NCBI GenBank assembly: GCA_902564385.1
Contig: CACFAT010000005.1
Location: 22,594-86,593, forward strand
Direction of reading: 5' to 3'
Length of the DNA: 64,000 nt
Origin: an uncultured Pelagibacteraceae bacterium
Lineage (GTDB): Bacteria; Pseudomonadota; Alphaproteobacteria; Pelagibacterales; Pelagibacteraceae
Part shown: positions 54,433 through 63,242 of the stretch, piece after piece
Layout: every line of letters begins with the position of its first letter
How positions within the stretch are numbered: the first letter of the stretch is position 1
Made by a program: the position numbers and the translations under genes
The notes under the pieces: generated by a model
Told to the model about the DNA's origin: nothing
What the model saw: only the letters and a program-made list of their open reading frames with translations
Database searches by the model: none

Positions 54433-55949
54433 TTATTCTCCCTAATTTTTAAAACTACCGTGAAAGTAGTATAAATTAGTACAAAATAAAAGAAGATCTT
54501 GTTACCGTGTTTAGCAAAATAAGTTTTATTAACACGTTTAATTTTATCGATATCAAAATATCCTTTTTCACTAATTTGTTTAATAATTTGGCCTTTAGGA
54601 TTAACAAAAGCTGATACTCCATTGTTTGTTGACCTAATAACATTTTTACCTTCTTCAATTGATCTGAATATCGAATGAGATAAGTGTTGGGCGGGTCCAA
54701 TAGATTTGCCAAACCACCCATCCTCAGAAATATTTAATATAAAATCGTAATATTTTTTATTTGGGTTAATATTCCCAGAATAAATTATTTCATAGCAAAT
54801 AAGCGGGTTGAATTTTAATTGATCAATGTTCAAAACTTCCCTTTTGTTATCAGCTGAAAATGATTGATATCCTTGGGTTATTTTTTTTAAACCAATTTTT
54901 TTAAAGATATTTTCAAAAGGCAAAAATTCTCCAAATGGAACAAGTTTGTTCTTATTATATTTATACAATAATTCAGTCTCGTTATTTAATACTGCTAAAG
55001 AATTATAAATTTTGCTTTCTTTAACACTATTAATTCCCAATACAATTTTATGATTTGTGTTAAATTTTCTTTTGAAGATATTTTTAAAAAATTTTAGATC
55101 TTTAAAATATATACTAGTAATTATTCCCTCTGGGAAAATAAATATTGTTTTTTTATCATTATTTGGATTACTTAGAATAATCAATTCATTTATATTTTTT
55201 TCTATGTCTTGGTTTGATAAGAATCTTTCGATTGGTATATTTGGAGAGACAACTCGAATAACGGAAACTAAATTATCATATTTTTTTTTTTCAAACTTTT
55301 CAATATTAAAATTTCCATACAAAAAATTTAATAAAACTAAAATTAAACCAACACAAAAAATGATTAACTTTATTGAGTTTTTATATTTAAAAAAAAATAT
55401 TATTGGTAATAAAAAAATAGTTATTGATAACAAGTTTAATGAATAAGTCCCTACGTAGGATAAAATTTGTAAAGAGGGTAAGTTATTTGAAAGACTAAAA
55501 ACAAATAAATTCCAAGGAAAACCACCAAAAATAAAACTTCTTAGAAATTCAATGCTGCCAAAAAAAATTGAAAAAATTAAGATTGATGAGATTTTATTTT
55601 TTAAATTAAAAAAATTGCATAAAAAAGTAACTAAACCATAAAATATTCCCAAAAATAGAGGAATTAATATTAATGCGAATGGAATAATAAATTTAAAATC
55701 TACATCAAATGTCAAAGAATTTGTAATCCAATAAAGGTTAGAAAGAAAATAACCAAATCCAAAGACCCAGCCAACAAAAAATGAAATGGTTATTTTATTT
55801 ACATAGTTAACTAATATGTAAAGTAATACTGGAAGTGTTAAAAAATTAATAAAAAATAAGTTATAAGGAGGTAAACTAAATGAAGTTAGTATACCTAATA
55901 ATAAGCATATTAAATATAGGTACACTTTATTTTCTAGAATAGGGTTCAA
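54429..55949 (-). CDS. lnt: Apolipoprotein N-acyltransferase
   Basis: This 506-residue inner-membrane enzyme adds the third acyl chain to lipoproteins. It has about six hydrophobic segments at the N-terminus, including GFPWNLF, then the nitrilase-like domain. In that domain the catalytic Glu lies in FPEGIITS, the Lys in [14 protein letters not shown] and the Cys in [12 protein letters not shown] last membrane helix follows. Overlaps by 4 bases with both neighbours couple ybeY, lnt and metK. The corC gene often found upstream of lnt in this group is absent. Confidence 0.93.
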   Translation of the reverse strand: MNPILENKVYLYLICLLLGILTSFSLPPYNLFFINFLTLPVLLYILVNYVNKITISFFVGWVFGFGYFLSNLYWITNSLTFDVDFKFIIPFALILIPLFLGIFYGLVTFLCNFFNLKNKISSILIFSIFFGSIEFLRSFIFGGFPWNLFVFSLSNNLPSLQILSYVGTYSLNLLSITIFLLPIIFFFKYKNSIKLIIFCVGLILVLLNFLYGNFNIEKFEKKKYDNLVSVIRVVSPNIPIERFLSNQDIEKNINELIILSNPNNDKKTIFIFPEGIITSIYFKDLKFFKNIFKRKFNTNHKIVLGINSVKESKIYNSLAVLNNETELLYKYNKNKLVPFGEFLPFENIFKKIGLKKITQGYQSFSADNKREVLNIDQLKFNPLICYEIIYSGNINPNKKYYDFILNISEDGWFGKSIGPAQHLSHSIFRSIEEGKNVIRSTNNGVSAFVNPKGQIIKQISEKGYFDIDKIKRVNKTYFAKHGNKIFFYFVLIYTTFTVVLKIRENK

Positions 55950-56392
55950 TTTATTTTATTCAATTTATTAAATATTAAATTTTCTTTTTTCCTCATTAAG
56001 TAATAATCTTTATTTTTTTTATGATCATGTCCTAGTAAATGCAAATAACCGTGTATCCACATTTTATCTAATTCATGATCAAAATTGGATGATTTTGATC
56101 TTCTATTAATTATTTCGAAAGAAATTGCTATATCTCCTAAATATAATTTATTTTTTAATTTAACTTTTAAAGGAAAAGAAAGCACGTCTGTTGAAACATT
56201 TTTATTTCTAAATTTTGAATTTAAATATTTCATTTTTTTATTATTAGTAAGCATAACTGTAAATTCTTGATTTTTATTTTTAAAGCTGCTGAATTTAGAC
56301 AATTTGTTTAATTTTTTTTTGAAGTAAACTTCTGGTTTTTTTAATTTTTTTTCCCAAATTTTTTTGTCTAGAACTACGTTGGCTTTAATCAT
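55946..56392 (-). CDS. ybeY: Endoribonuclease YbeY
   Basis: This 148-residue metal-dependent RNase matures 16S rRNA ends and helps ribosome quality control. The zinc-binding motif is WIHGYLHLLGHDHKKN with three His, and the conserved VSTDVLSFPLK lies before it. Its ATG shares one base with the phoH-like stop (TAATG). Confidence 0.93.
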   Translation of the reverse strand: MIKANVVLDKKIWEKKLKKPEVYFKKKLNKLSKFSSFKNKNQEFTVMLTNNKKMKYLNSKFRNKNVSTDVLSFPLKVKLKNKLYLGDIAISFEIINRRSKSSNFDHELDKMWIHGYLHLLGHDHKKNKDYYLMRKKENLIFNKLNKIN

Positions 56393-57399
56393 TAATCTGA
56401 ATTTTTATCAGAATAAGCCTTGACTATCTTAGAAACTAGCGGGTGTCTTACTACATCAGTATGATCAAAATCTACTACAGATATCTCTTTTAGATGACCA
56501 AGTAATTTTTTTGATTTATTTAAACCCGACATTGTTTTATTAGGTAAGTCTATTTGAGATGGATCACCGTTAATGACTATTTTGGAATTTTCACCAATTC
56601 TTGTTAAGAACATTTTTATTTGAGTATCAGTAGCATTTTGTGCTTCATCAAGTATTGCAAAAGAATTTTTTAATGTTCTTCCACGCATAAAAGCTAGGGG
56701 TGCAATTTCAATATCTCCAACTTCTATTTTTTTTTGGATTTTTTCAAAATCTAATAGGTCATACAATGAATCGTAAAGAGGTCTTAAATAAGGATCAACT
56801 TTTTCTCTCATATCACCAGGTAAAAAACCTAACCTCTCTCCTGCTTCTACAGCTGGTCTAGATAAAATGATTCTCTCAATTTTTTTATCTAGTAACATTG
56901 TTAAGGCAACTGCTACAGCTAAAAAAGTTTTACCAGTTCCAGCTGGTCCTGCAGAAATAACAATATCTGACTCTTTTAATGCGCTTATATAATTTTTTTG
57001 TTTCTCTGATCTAGGTATTACAGATTTTTTTGGAGTTTTAATTATGTATTCTACATTTCCACTTTTATTTGTAACTTTTTCCTCAATCATAAATTTGTTT
57101 ACTGATGACTCTATATCCTTTTTTTCTAATGTTCCATTATTTAAAAATTGATCTATAAGAAATTGAATTGCATTCTTTATTATTTCATTTTTTTCAGGAG
57201 TATTTTTTAATAAAATTGAGTTTCCTCTAGAGTAAATACTAGTATTTGTAATTTTTTCTAATTCTTTTAAGTTATTATTAAATTCTCCTAAAACACCAAG
57301 AAGTAATTCATTGCTTTGAAATACAATACTTAAAACATTATTTTCTGAATACACGTATTTTAAATCAGTGTTAATTTTTGATTTTGCAAAATTTTTCAA
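56392..57399 (-). CDS. ybeZ: PhoH-family ATPase (YbeZ)
   Basis: This 335-residue P-loop ATPase of the PhoH family works with YbeY in RNA metabolism. The Walker A motif is SAGPAGTGKTFLAV, Walker B is FAILDEAQNAT, and ILSRPAVEAGERLGFLPGD is family-specific. It lies between miaB and ybeY, as is common in proteobacteria. Confidence 0.92.
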   Translation of the reverse strand: MKNFAKSKINTDLKYVYSENNVLSIVFQSNELLLGVLGEFNNNLKELEKITNTSIYSRGNSILLKNTPEKNEIIKNAIQFLIDQFLNNGTLEKKDIESSVNKFMIEEKVTNKSGNVEYIIKTPKKSVIPRSEKQKNYISALKESDIVISAGPAGTGKTFLAVAVALTMLLDKKIERIILSRPAVEAGERLGFLPGDMREKVDPYLRPLYDSLYDLLDFEKIQKKIEVGDIEIAPLAFMRGRTLKNSFAILDEAQNATDTQIKMFLTRIGENSKIVINGDPSQIDLPNKTMSGLNKSKKLLGHLKEISVVDFDHTDVVRHPLVSKIVKAYSDKNSD

Positions 57400-57400
57400 A

Positions 57401-58732
57401 TTATGCTGCTTTCATTTCATCTGTTACTTTGCCAAATAAAGAATTTTGATTACTTTTTTCGATATTAACTTTAATTAATTTGCCAATATGACTTTCATTA
57501 CTTTCAAAAATTACTGAATTTAAAAATTTATTTCTTCCAAAAAATTTATTTTGGTTTTCAAGTTTATTTTCCACAAGTACTTCTAGAGTTTTGCCTTCTA
57601 AAGATTTATTCAATTCTATTTGGTTGCTAAATAATTTTTCTTGGATGGTTAACAACCTATTTTTAAGTTTATCTTTATCAGTAATCTCTAATTCTGCTGC
57701 CTTTGTTCCTGGTCTTGGACTAAAAATAAAAGAGAATGAATTGATAAATTTAATTTTATCAACTAAATTTATGGTTTCTTTAAAATCATTCTCTGTTTCT
57801 CCAGGGTATCCAATAATAAAGTCGCTAGAAAATTTTATATCAGGATTAATTTTGATTAATTTTTCATAAATATTTATATAATACTTTACAGTATGCTTTC
57901 TGTTCATCATTTTTAATATTCTGTCAGAGCCACTTTGAATTGGTAAATGAACAAAAGGCATTAATTTTTTTGTGTTTTTATAACATTCAATAAGATCATC
58001 TGTCATATCTCTTGGATGAGATGTGGTATATCTAATTCTACTTAGTTCGTTATATTTGCTGAGTGTGTTAATAAGATCTGACAATCGATACTCCTTGGAT
58101 CCATCTACATAAGAATATGCATTTACGTTTTGACCAAGAAAAGTTATTTCTCTAGATCCGTTCTTTATCAATCTCTCAGCTTCGTCAATAATACTTTTAA
58201 ATGGTCTAGAATATTCTGGTCCTCTAGTATAAGGAACAACACAAAAGTGGCAGAACTTATCACAACCCTCTTGAATTGTTAAAAAAGATGAAACATTTGT
58301 ATTGTTATTTTTAATATTATCGAAGTAACTAAACTTTGAAACTGAGTCAAATTCGGTTTCTTCAATTTTATTTTCTTCTTCAAAACTTTTTAAAAGATTA
58401 TTTATTTTTTGATAAGATTGAGGACCTATAACTAAATCTATATATTTCTCTCTATTAAGCATCTCAGTATTTTCAGCTTGCGCAACGCATCCTGCTACTA
58501 CCATGATTGGTTTTTTTTTATCTTTATATAATTTTTTAACTCTTCCAATCTCATGATAAACTTTATCCTTGGCCTTATCTCGAATATGGCAAGTATTCAA
58601 AATATAACAGTCGGCATCATCTTGATTTTCAGTTTTATTATATCCTATTGCCTTAACAGCATCATAAATCCTATTAGAGTCATATTCATTCATTTGACAA
58701 CCAAATGTCTTTATAAAAACCTTTTTATTCAT
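57401..58732 (-). CDS. miaB: tRNA-2-methylthio-N6-dimethylallyladenosine synthase
   Basis: This 443-residue radical-SAM methylthiotransferase modifies A37 of tRNAs reading UNN codons. The N-terminal UPF0004 domain has the three auxiliary-cluster Cys (FGCQMNEYDS, NTCHIRDKA, VAGCVAQAE). The radical-SAM motif is CDKFCHFCVVPYTRG. A TRAM domain closes the protein. fur lies just upstream. Confidence 0.95.
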   Translation of the reverse strand: MNKKVFIKTFGCQMNEYDSNRIYDAVKAIGYNKTENQDDADCYILNTCHIRDKAKDKVYHEIGRVKKLYKDKKKPIMVVAGCVAQAENTEMLNREKYIDLVIGPQSYQKINNLLKSFEEENKIEETEFDSVSKFSYFDNIKNNNTNVSSFLTIQEGCDKFCHFCVVPYTRGPEYSRPFKSIIDEAERLIKNGSREITFLGQNVNAYSYVDGSKEYRLSDLINTLSKYNELSRIRYTTSHPRDMTDDLIECYKNTKKLMPFVHLPIQSGSDRILKMMNRKHTVKYYINIYEKLIKINPDIKFSSDFIIGYPGETENDFKETINLVDKIKFINSFSFIFSPRPGTKAAELEITDKDKLKNRLLTIQEKLFSNQIELNKSLEGKTLEVLVENKLENQNKFFGRNKFLNSVIFESNESHIGKLIKVNIEKSNQNSLFGKVTDEMKAA

Positions 58733-58735
58733 GAA

Positions 58736-59155
58736 TTATTTTTTTTTGATTCCGTATAGTTCTAATTTATGGTCTACAAGTTTATAGCCATATTTATCAG
58801 CAATTTTTTTTTGCAATTCTTCGATCTCTTCGTCAACAAATTCTATTATTTCTCCTGTTTTAATATCAATTAAGTGATTGTGATCATCATTTAATTCATA
58901 CCTTGCCTTGCCAGATTTAAAATCATGTTTTGTTAATATACCTGCTTCTTCAAATAGCTTGACTGTTCTATACACTGTAGCAATACTAATTTTAGAGTCT
59001 ATCTGAGAAACTCTGTTATATAATTCGTCAACATCTGGGTGATCAGACTCCCCATATGTTTCCTTAGACTCTGAAATTACTCTTGCAATTATCCTTCTTT
59101 GATCTGTGAGCTTTACACCGTTTTTTTGACATTTTTCTTCAATAGTTTCTAACAT
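58736..59155 (-). CDS. fur: Ferric uptake regulator Fur
   Basis: This 139-residue Fur-family regulator has the winged-helix KLTDQRRIIARVISES, SKISIATVYRTVKLFEEAG and the metal-binding DDHNHLIDIKTGEIIEF. It resembles the Fur/Mur branch rather than the Irr-type HHH protein at 41650. It is encoded directly before miaB, an order found in other alphaproteobacteria. It could bind the Fur-like repeats at 38351-38453. Confidence 0.9.
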   Translation of the reverse strand: MLETIEEKCQKNGVKLTDQRRIIARVISESKETYGESDHPDVDELYNRVSQIDSKISIATVYRTVKLFEEAGILTKHDFKSGKARYELNDDHNHLIDIKTGEIIEFVDEEIEELQKKIADKYGYKLVDHKLELYGIKKK

Positions 59156-59169
59156 TCTATATTTTAACT

Positions 59170-59541
59170 CTAGTAAAGGGGTTTAATCAAATTAATATTT
59201 GTAAAATTTTTTTTATCGATTTTTAATAAATGATCTACGCCCTCACCTTTTAAATGCTCATTCAAAAATCCATATAAATCAATATTTTTTGCAAATGCAA
59301 TACCTTTAGCTATTGCTATTGAATTTCTAATACTTGAGATTTTGCCAGGGCCTTGATTGACAAATATTTGACTAATTCTATCTAAATTTGAATTATGTTC
59401 CTGCAGGAAATTCCTAATTAATATTGTTATTTTATCAAAATTTTCTCTACTGTTTATATGAGCGGTAGTATAAGATTCTAAGCTAGTTATGAGTGAAAAT
59501 AGAATTTTATCTCCAGCAGCATTAATAACTAAAATATTCAT
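59170..59541 (-). CDS. tsaB: Short TsaB-like protein (N-terminal half only)
   Basis: This 123-residue protein resembles the N-terminal half of TsaB, the dimeric partner of TsaD in threonylcarbamoyl-adenosine (t6A) tRNA modification. It starts NILVINAAGDKILFSL, and NQGPGKISSIRNSIAIAKGIAF corresponds to the usual GPGSFTGLR region but with changed residues. TsaB is normally about 200-230 residues, so the C-terminal half is missing. The rimI gene that often follows tsaB is also absent. Its 5' end overlaps the divergent polysaccharide deacetylase by about 53 bases. Confidence 0.7.
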   Translation of the reverse strand: MNILVINAAGDKILFSLITSLESYTTAHINSRENFDKITILIRNFLQEHNSNLDRISQIFVNQGPGKISSIRNSIAIAKGIAFAKNIDLYGFLNEHLKGEGVDHLLKIDKKNFTNINLIKPLY

Positions 59542-60541
59542 TTTTTTTATTATTTTTTTAAACGTTAAAGCTGAAGTAGTAAATAAAAAATATTTTAAAA
59601 ATGAACAAGGTGTTTTAGCAATTATGTATCATAGATTTGAAGAAAATAAGTATCCATCAACAAATATAAGATTAGATATATTTAAAAAACATATTAATTT
59701 AATAAAAGAAAATAATTTAAACTTTTATAATCCTGATGAATTTTCAAAAAATTTTAAAAAGGTTAAGGAACAAAAAAAAATTTTATTAACTATTGATGAT
59801 GCATTTACGTCTTTTTATGAAAATGCTTGGCCAATTTTAAAAGAAGAAAAAATTCCTTTTATTTTATTTGTCTCAACAGAGGCAGTTGGTAATAATGGAT
59901 ATATGAGTTGGGACCAAATAAAAGAAGTAGAGAAAGAGAACTTTGCATACATTGGTAATCATTCACATTCACACGATTATTTAACTAAATTTACTTTTCC
60001 AAAGTTTGTAGATGATATTGAAGAGTCAATTAATATTTTTAAAAATAAATTAGGTTATAATCCAATTTTTTTTTCTTATCCCTTTGGTGAATATAATTTA
60101 GAGCAGAAAAATTATATTTCAAAAAATTTTAAATTTGCATTTGGCCAAAATTCTGGCGTTATTGATTTAAATAAAGATAGATATGAACTACCAAGATTTC
60201 CTATCAACGAAAAATATGGAGAGATAAAAAGATTCAAAGAAGTAATATCTTATTTGCCACTTCAGTATAAAATTGTAAAACCAGAAAACAAATTTATGAA
60301 TGATGGTGAAAACCCACCTAAAATGACGATAGAATTTTTTGAAGATCAAAAAAATTTAGAAAATATTAATTGCTTTTCGAATGAAGGGTCAACATGGAGA
60401 AAAACAAAAATTGTTTTAATTGATAATATATTAAATATTAATTTTGCTGAAAAATTTATTGAAAGAAGAGGTAGGATTAATTGTTCTCTAAAAGAAGAAA
60501 AAGGCTGGAGATTTTCAGGTTTCCAATTTGTTCAAAATTAA
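59489..60541 (+). CDS. Polysaccharide deacetylase family protein
   Basis: This 350-residue protein has a hydrophobic signal or anchor near the N-terminus (TKIFIFFIIFLNVKAE) and then a NodB-like domain. Landmarks are MYHRF, LTIDDAFTSFYENAWPIL with the metal-binding Asp, and GNHSHSHDYL with the metal-binding His pair, followed by FSYPFGEYN. It should remove acyl groups from a surface or wall glycan outside the inner membrane. The extra C-terminal 100 residues are not recognised. The only canonical start overlaps the tsaB 5' end on the opposite strand; no ATG, GTG or TTG follows before the signal core. Confidence 0.8.
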   Translation: MSENRILSPAALITKIFIFFIIFLNVKAEVVNKKYFKNEQGVLAIMYHRFEENKYPSTNIRLDIFKKHINLIKENNLNFYNPDEFSKNFKKVKEQKKILLTIDDAFTSFYENAWPILKEEKIPFILFVSTEAVGNNGYMSWDQIKEVEKENFAYIGNHSHSHDYLTKFTFPKFVDDIEESINIFKNKLGYNPIFFSYPFGEYNLEQKNYISKNFKFAFGQNSGVIDLNKDRYELPRFPINEKYGEIKRFKEVISYLPLQYKIVKPENKFMNDGENPPKMTIEFFEDQKNLENINCFSNEGSTWRKTKIVLIDNILNINFAEKFIERRGRINCSLKEEKGWRFSGFQFVQN

Positions 60542-61638
60542 ATTAATTTTTTAGTCTTATTACTTGTTGGCATTACATTCACATCATCAAAGTCCGTAAG
60601 TGAATTTTGTTTTATAATTTTTTTCAATACATCGATGTACACTTGTCCGGTCTCAGCATATTTATCAAGATAATTGACCAACTTTAAACTATCTAGCCTT
60701 TCATCATTATCTCTTTGAATTGCTCTTTCTTTTCTAAATTCAATATAACTACTATGAGTATTTAAATTTCGCTGGTATGCTCTGACAGATGCTTTAAGCA
60801 CTGCAAATTTTGCTACCTTATGTTTTGCATCTTTGTCTACTCCTGCGGGTCTAATACCATCTCCACTCCACGTCCATTGTCCAAATAATGCATTACCTTC
60901 TTGAGCAAATCTAGATGTTCCCCATCCAGTTTCTTTGGCAGCTTGAGCAAGAGCTAAGGACACAGGTATTTCATCCATTCTGACTTTCAGAGAATAAAAA
61001 TCTCCATCCTTTAACCCATATTGCCTAAATTTTTCTTTTAACCAATTCTTTTCTTTTTGCGTATTGATATTCTTGCTTAAAATTCTAAATAATTCTTTCC
61101 TATCAAGTCTGATTTTAGCATTCTCTTCAACAATTAGAGGTAAAACTATTTGAATAAATAATTTCTTTCTCTTTTTTGAACTCTCAATACTTTTAATTTC
61201 TTTTGGAAGATGGTCAATTTTATTTCCAATATTTACTAACTTTGTCTCTCTAACTTTATCTAAATTATAATTTGTATCTTTAAATAATTGCTCAATTGTT
61301 CTTGCATCAAACCTTATTGAATTTTGTCCTTCATCATCAGTACTGAAAAAATCGATATCAGCAAAAATATTTTTTAGACTCAGATTTTTTGTTTTTGTTT
61401 CCATTTCTCCATCAAGTACTTTTTTTCTTTTTTCCAGTTCCTGGTCAAAATTTACTCCAGCATTCGAGATGATAGATCTATTAAACTTTAAATTTTTATC
61501 AAAAAAATTTTTTACAGTAGGTAGAGTAAAAAATGAGAAAATTACTAGAAGACTTATTAGTGAAAATCTAAATAAATTATTTTTATTTTTTTTTTCTATA
61601 TTGTTTTTATTTTTTTTATGTCTAACCATGTAATTCAA
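60538..61638 (-). CDS. Bax-like glucosaminidase-domain protein
   Basis: This 366-residue protein has a short basic start, one membrane helix (FRFSLISLLVIFSFFTLP), a long variable region and then a glucosaminidase-type domain at about residues 210-340. EIPVSLALAQAAKETGWGTS has the catalytic Glu, and GNALFGQWTW and VRAYQRNLNTHSSY follow. This matches the Bax/FlgJ group of cell-wall hydrolases. It would cut peptidoglycan from the periplasmic side. A second Met (MVRHKK) three codons in is an alternative start. Its stop interlocks with the deacetylase stop in TTAA. Confidence 0.82.
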   Translation of the reverse strand: MNYMVRHKKNKNNIEKKNKNNLFRFSLISLLVIFSFFTLPTVKNFFDKNLKFNRSIISNAGVNFDQELEKRKKVLDGEMETKTKNLSLKNIFADIDFFSTDDEGQNSIRFDARTIEQLFKDTNYNLDKVRETKLVNIGNKIDHLPKEIKSIESSKKRKKLFIQIVLPLIVEENAKIRLDRKELFRILSKNINTQKEKNWLKEKFRQYGLKDGDFYSLKVRMDEIPVSLALAQAAKETGWGTSRFAQEGNALFGQWTWSGDGIRPAGVDKDAKHKVAKFAVLKASVRAYQRNLNTHSSYIEFRKERAIQRDNDERLDSLKLVNYLDKYAETGQVYIDVLKKIIKQNSLTDFDDVNVMPTSNKTKKLI

Positions 61639-61657
61639 TATAAATATTATTAACTAA

Positions 61658-62200
61658 TTATACAGCTAAAACTTCTTTAACTTCAGGAATGTAATGACAA
61701 AGCAAGTTTTCTACACCTTTTTTTAAAGTAAGAGTTGAAGAAGGACAGCCTGAACAACTACCTTTTAATAAAACTTTAACTTTTCCATCCTTAAACTCTT
61801 GAAACTTAATATCTCCCCCATCTCTTGCTACAGCAGGTCTGATTTTAGAATCTAGGATACTTATTATTTTTTTTTCAATATCTGAATAATTTTGATTTTG
61901 CTGCTTTTCATTTGTTTTATCGATAATGCAAGTATTGCCATTTGCATAATGCTCATTTACATAAGATATAACAATATGCTGAATATCTTCCCACTTTTTA
62001 CTTTCTTCTTTATTTATAGAAAAAAAATCTTCCCCTAAAAATACTCCAGTCACCCCACTTATTTGTAACAAGCTCTTAATCAATAAATTATTTGTATCTT
62101 TTTGATTTAAGACTTCTAAAGGACCATTATTGGATACCTTCCTGCCAGGTAAAAACTTTAATGAGTTTGGGTTTGGTGTATTTTCAGTTTGTATAAACAT
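61658..62200 (-). CDS. NfuA-like iron-sulfur cluster carrier
   Basis: This 180-residue protein has an Nfu N-terminal domain (IQTENTPNPNSLKFLPG) and a C-terminal NifU domain (RPAVARDGGDIKFQEF, then LKGSCSGCPSSTLTLKKG). The CxxC binds the transient 4Fe-4S cluster delivered to target proteins. The domain order is the same as in mitochondrial NFU1. It follows trpS by about 37 bases. Confidence 0.93.
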   Translation of the reverse strand: MFIQTENTPNPNSLKFLPGRKVSNNGPLEVLNQKDTNNLLIKSLLQISGVTGVFLGEDFFSINKEESKKWEDIQHIVISYVNEHYANGNTCIIDKTNEKQQNQNYSDIEKKIISILDSKIRPAVARDGGDIKFQEFKDGKVKVLLKGSCSGCPSSTLTLKKGVENLLCHYIPEVKEVLAV

Positions 62201-62237
62201 AGTTCTTATATAGTGTTTATTTCAAAATTTTAAATAA

Positions 62238-63239
62238 TTAAAAACCAACTATTTCTTTTATTTTTTTAACTTTCTTAGAGGAAATATCCTGCGCTTTTTC
62301 TGCACCCTCAACTAAAATTTGATCTATATAATTTTTATCTGATAACAATTTTTTTATTTCTTTTGATATAGGTGAAAGCCTAGTGACAATTATTTCAGAT
62401 AGTTTATTTTTTAAATCAGAGAATTTTTTTCCATCAAATTCATTAAGTGTATCCATAATATTTTGGTTGCTTAAACTAGCGTATATGCCCATTAAATTTT
62501 CTGCTTCAGGTCTACCTTTAAGTCCATCTTCATTTCCAGGCAAAGTATCATTGTCTGTTTTTGCTTTTTTTATTTTATTAATAATTTGATCCTCGGTATC
62601 TGTTAAGTTAATTCTACTACCTTCGGCAATATCTGACTTACTCATTTTTTTTGAACCATCTTTCAAGCTCATAATTCTTGAAAAATTTTTTTGTATAAGA
62701 GGCTCTGGAGGTCTTAGAAAATCTGGACATTTATATTCATTATTAAATTTTTGAGCTATATCTCTACAAAGCTCCAGATGCTGTTTTTGGTCGTGTCCAA
62801 CTGGTACATGAGTGGCATCATACAAAAGAATATCAGACGCCATCAGAACAGGATAGATATATAAACCAACACTTGCTTTTTCTTTGTCTTTTCCGGCTTT
62901 CTCTTTGAATTGTGTCATCCTATTAAGCCATCCCATTCTAGCAATACATCCTAAAATCCAAGAACCCTCGGAGTGTGGGGGAACCAAGGATTGATTAAAT
63001 ATTATACTTTTTTTTGGATCAATCCCGCTTGCTATAAACGCTGCTGCTGTCTCTCTAATATTATTTTTTAATTCTACCGGGTTTTGCATTACAGTAATTG
63101 CATGAAGATCCACGACGCAAAAAATGCAACTGTTATCTTTATTATTTTGTAAATCTACAAAATTTTTTATTGCACCAATATAATTACCAAGATGCAAGTT
63201 TCCTGTTGGTTGTACTCCAGAAAAAATTTTTTTAGACAT
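62238..63239 (-). CDS. trpS: Tryptophanyl-tRNA synthetase
   Basis: This 333-residue class I synthetase charges tRNA-Trp. The HIGH-like motif is [17 protein letters not shown] and the KMSKS motif is [12 protein letters not shown]. It is two to three bases after murJ and probably shares its transcript. Confidence 0.95.
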   Translation of the reverse strand: MSKKIFSGVQPTGNLHLGNYIGAIKNFVDLQNNKDNSCIFCVVDLHAITVMQNPVELKNNIRETAAAFIASGIDPKKSIIFNQSLVPPHSEGSWILGCIARMGWLNRMTQFKEKAGKDKEKASVGLYIYPVLMASDILLYDATHVPVGHDQKQHLELCRDIAQKFNNEYKCPDFLRPPEPLIQKNFSRIMSLKDGSKKMSKSDIAEGSRINLTDTEDQIINKIKKAKTDNDTLPGNEDGLKGRPEAENLMGIYASLSNQNIMDTLNEFDGKKFSDLKNKLSEIIVTRLSPISKEIKKLLSDKNYIDQILVEGAEKAQDISSKKVKKIKEIVGF

Positions 63240-63242
63240 AAT

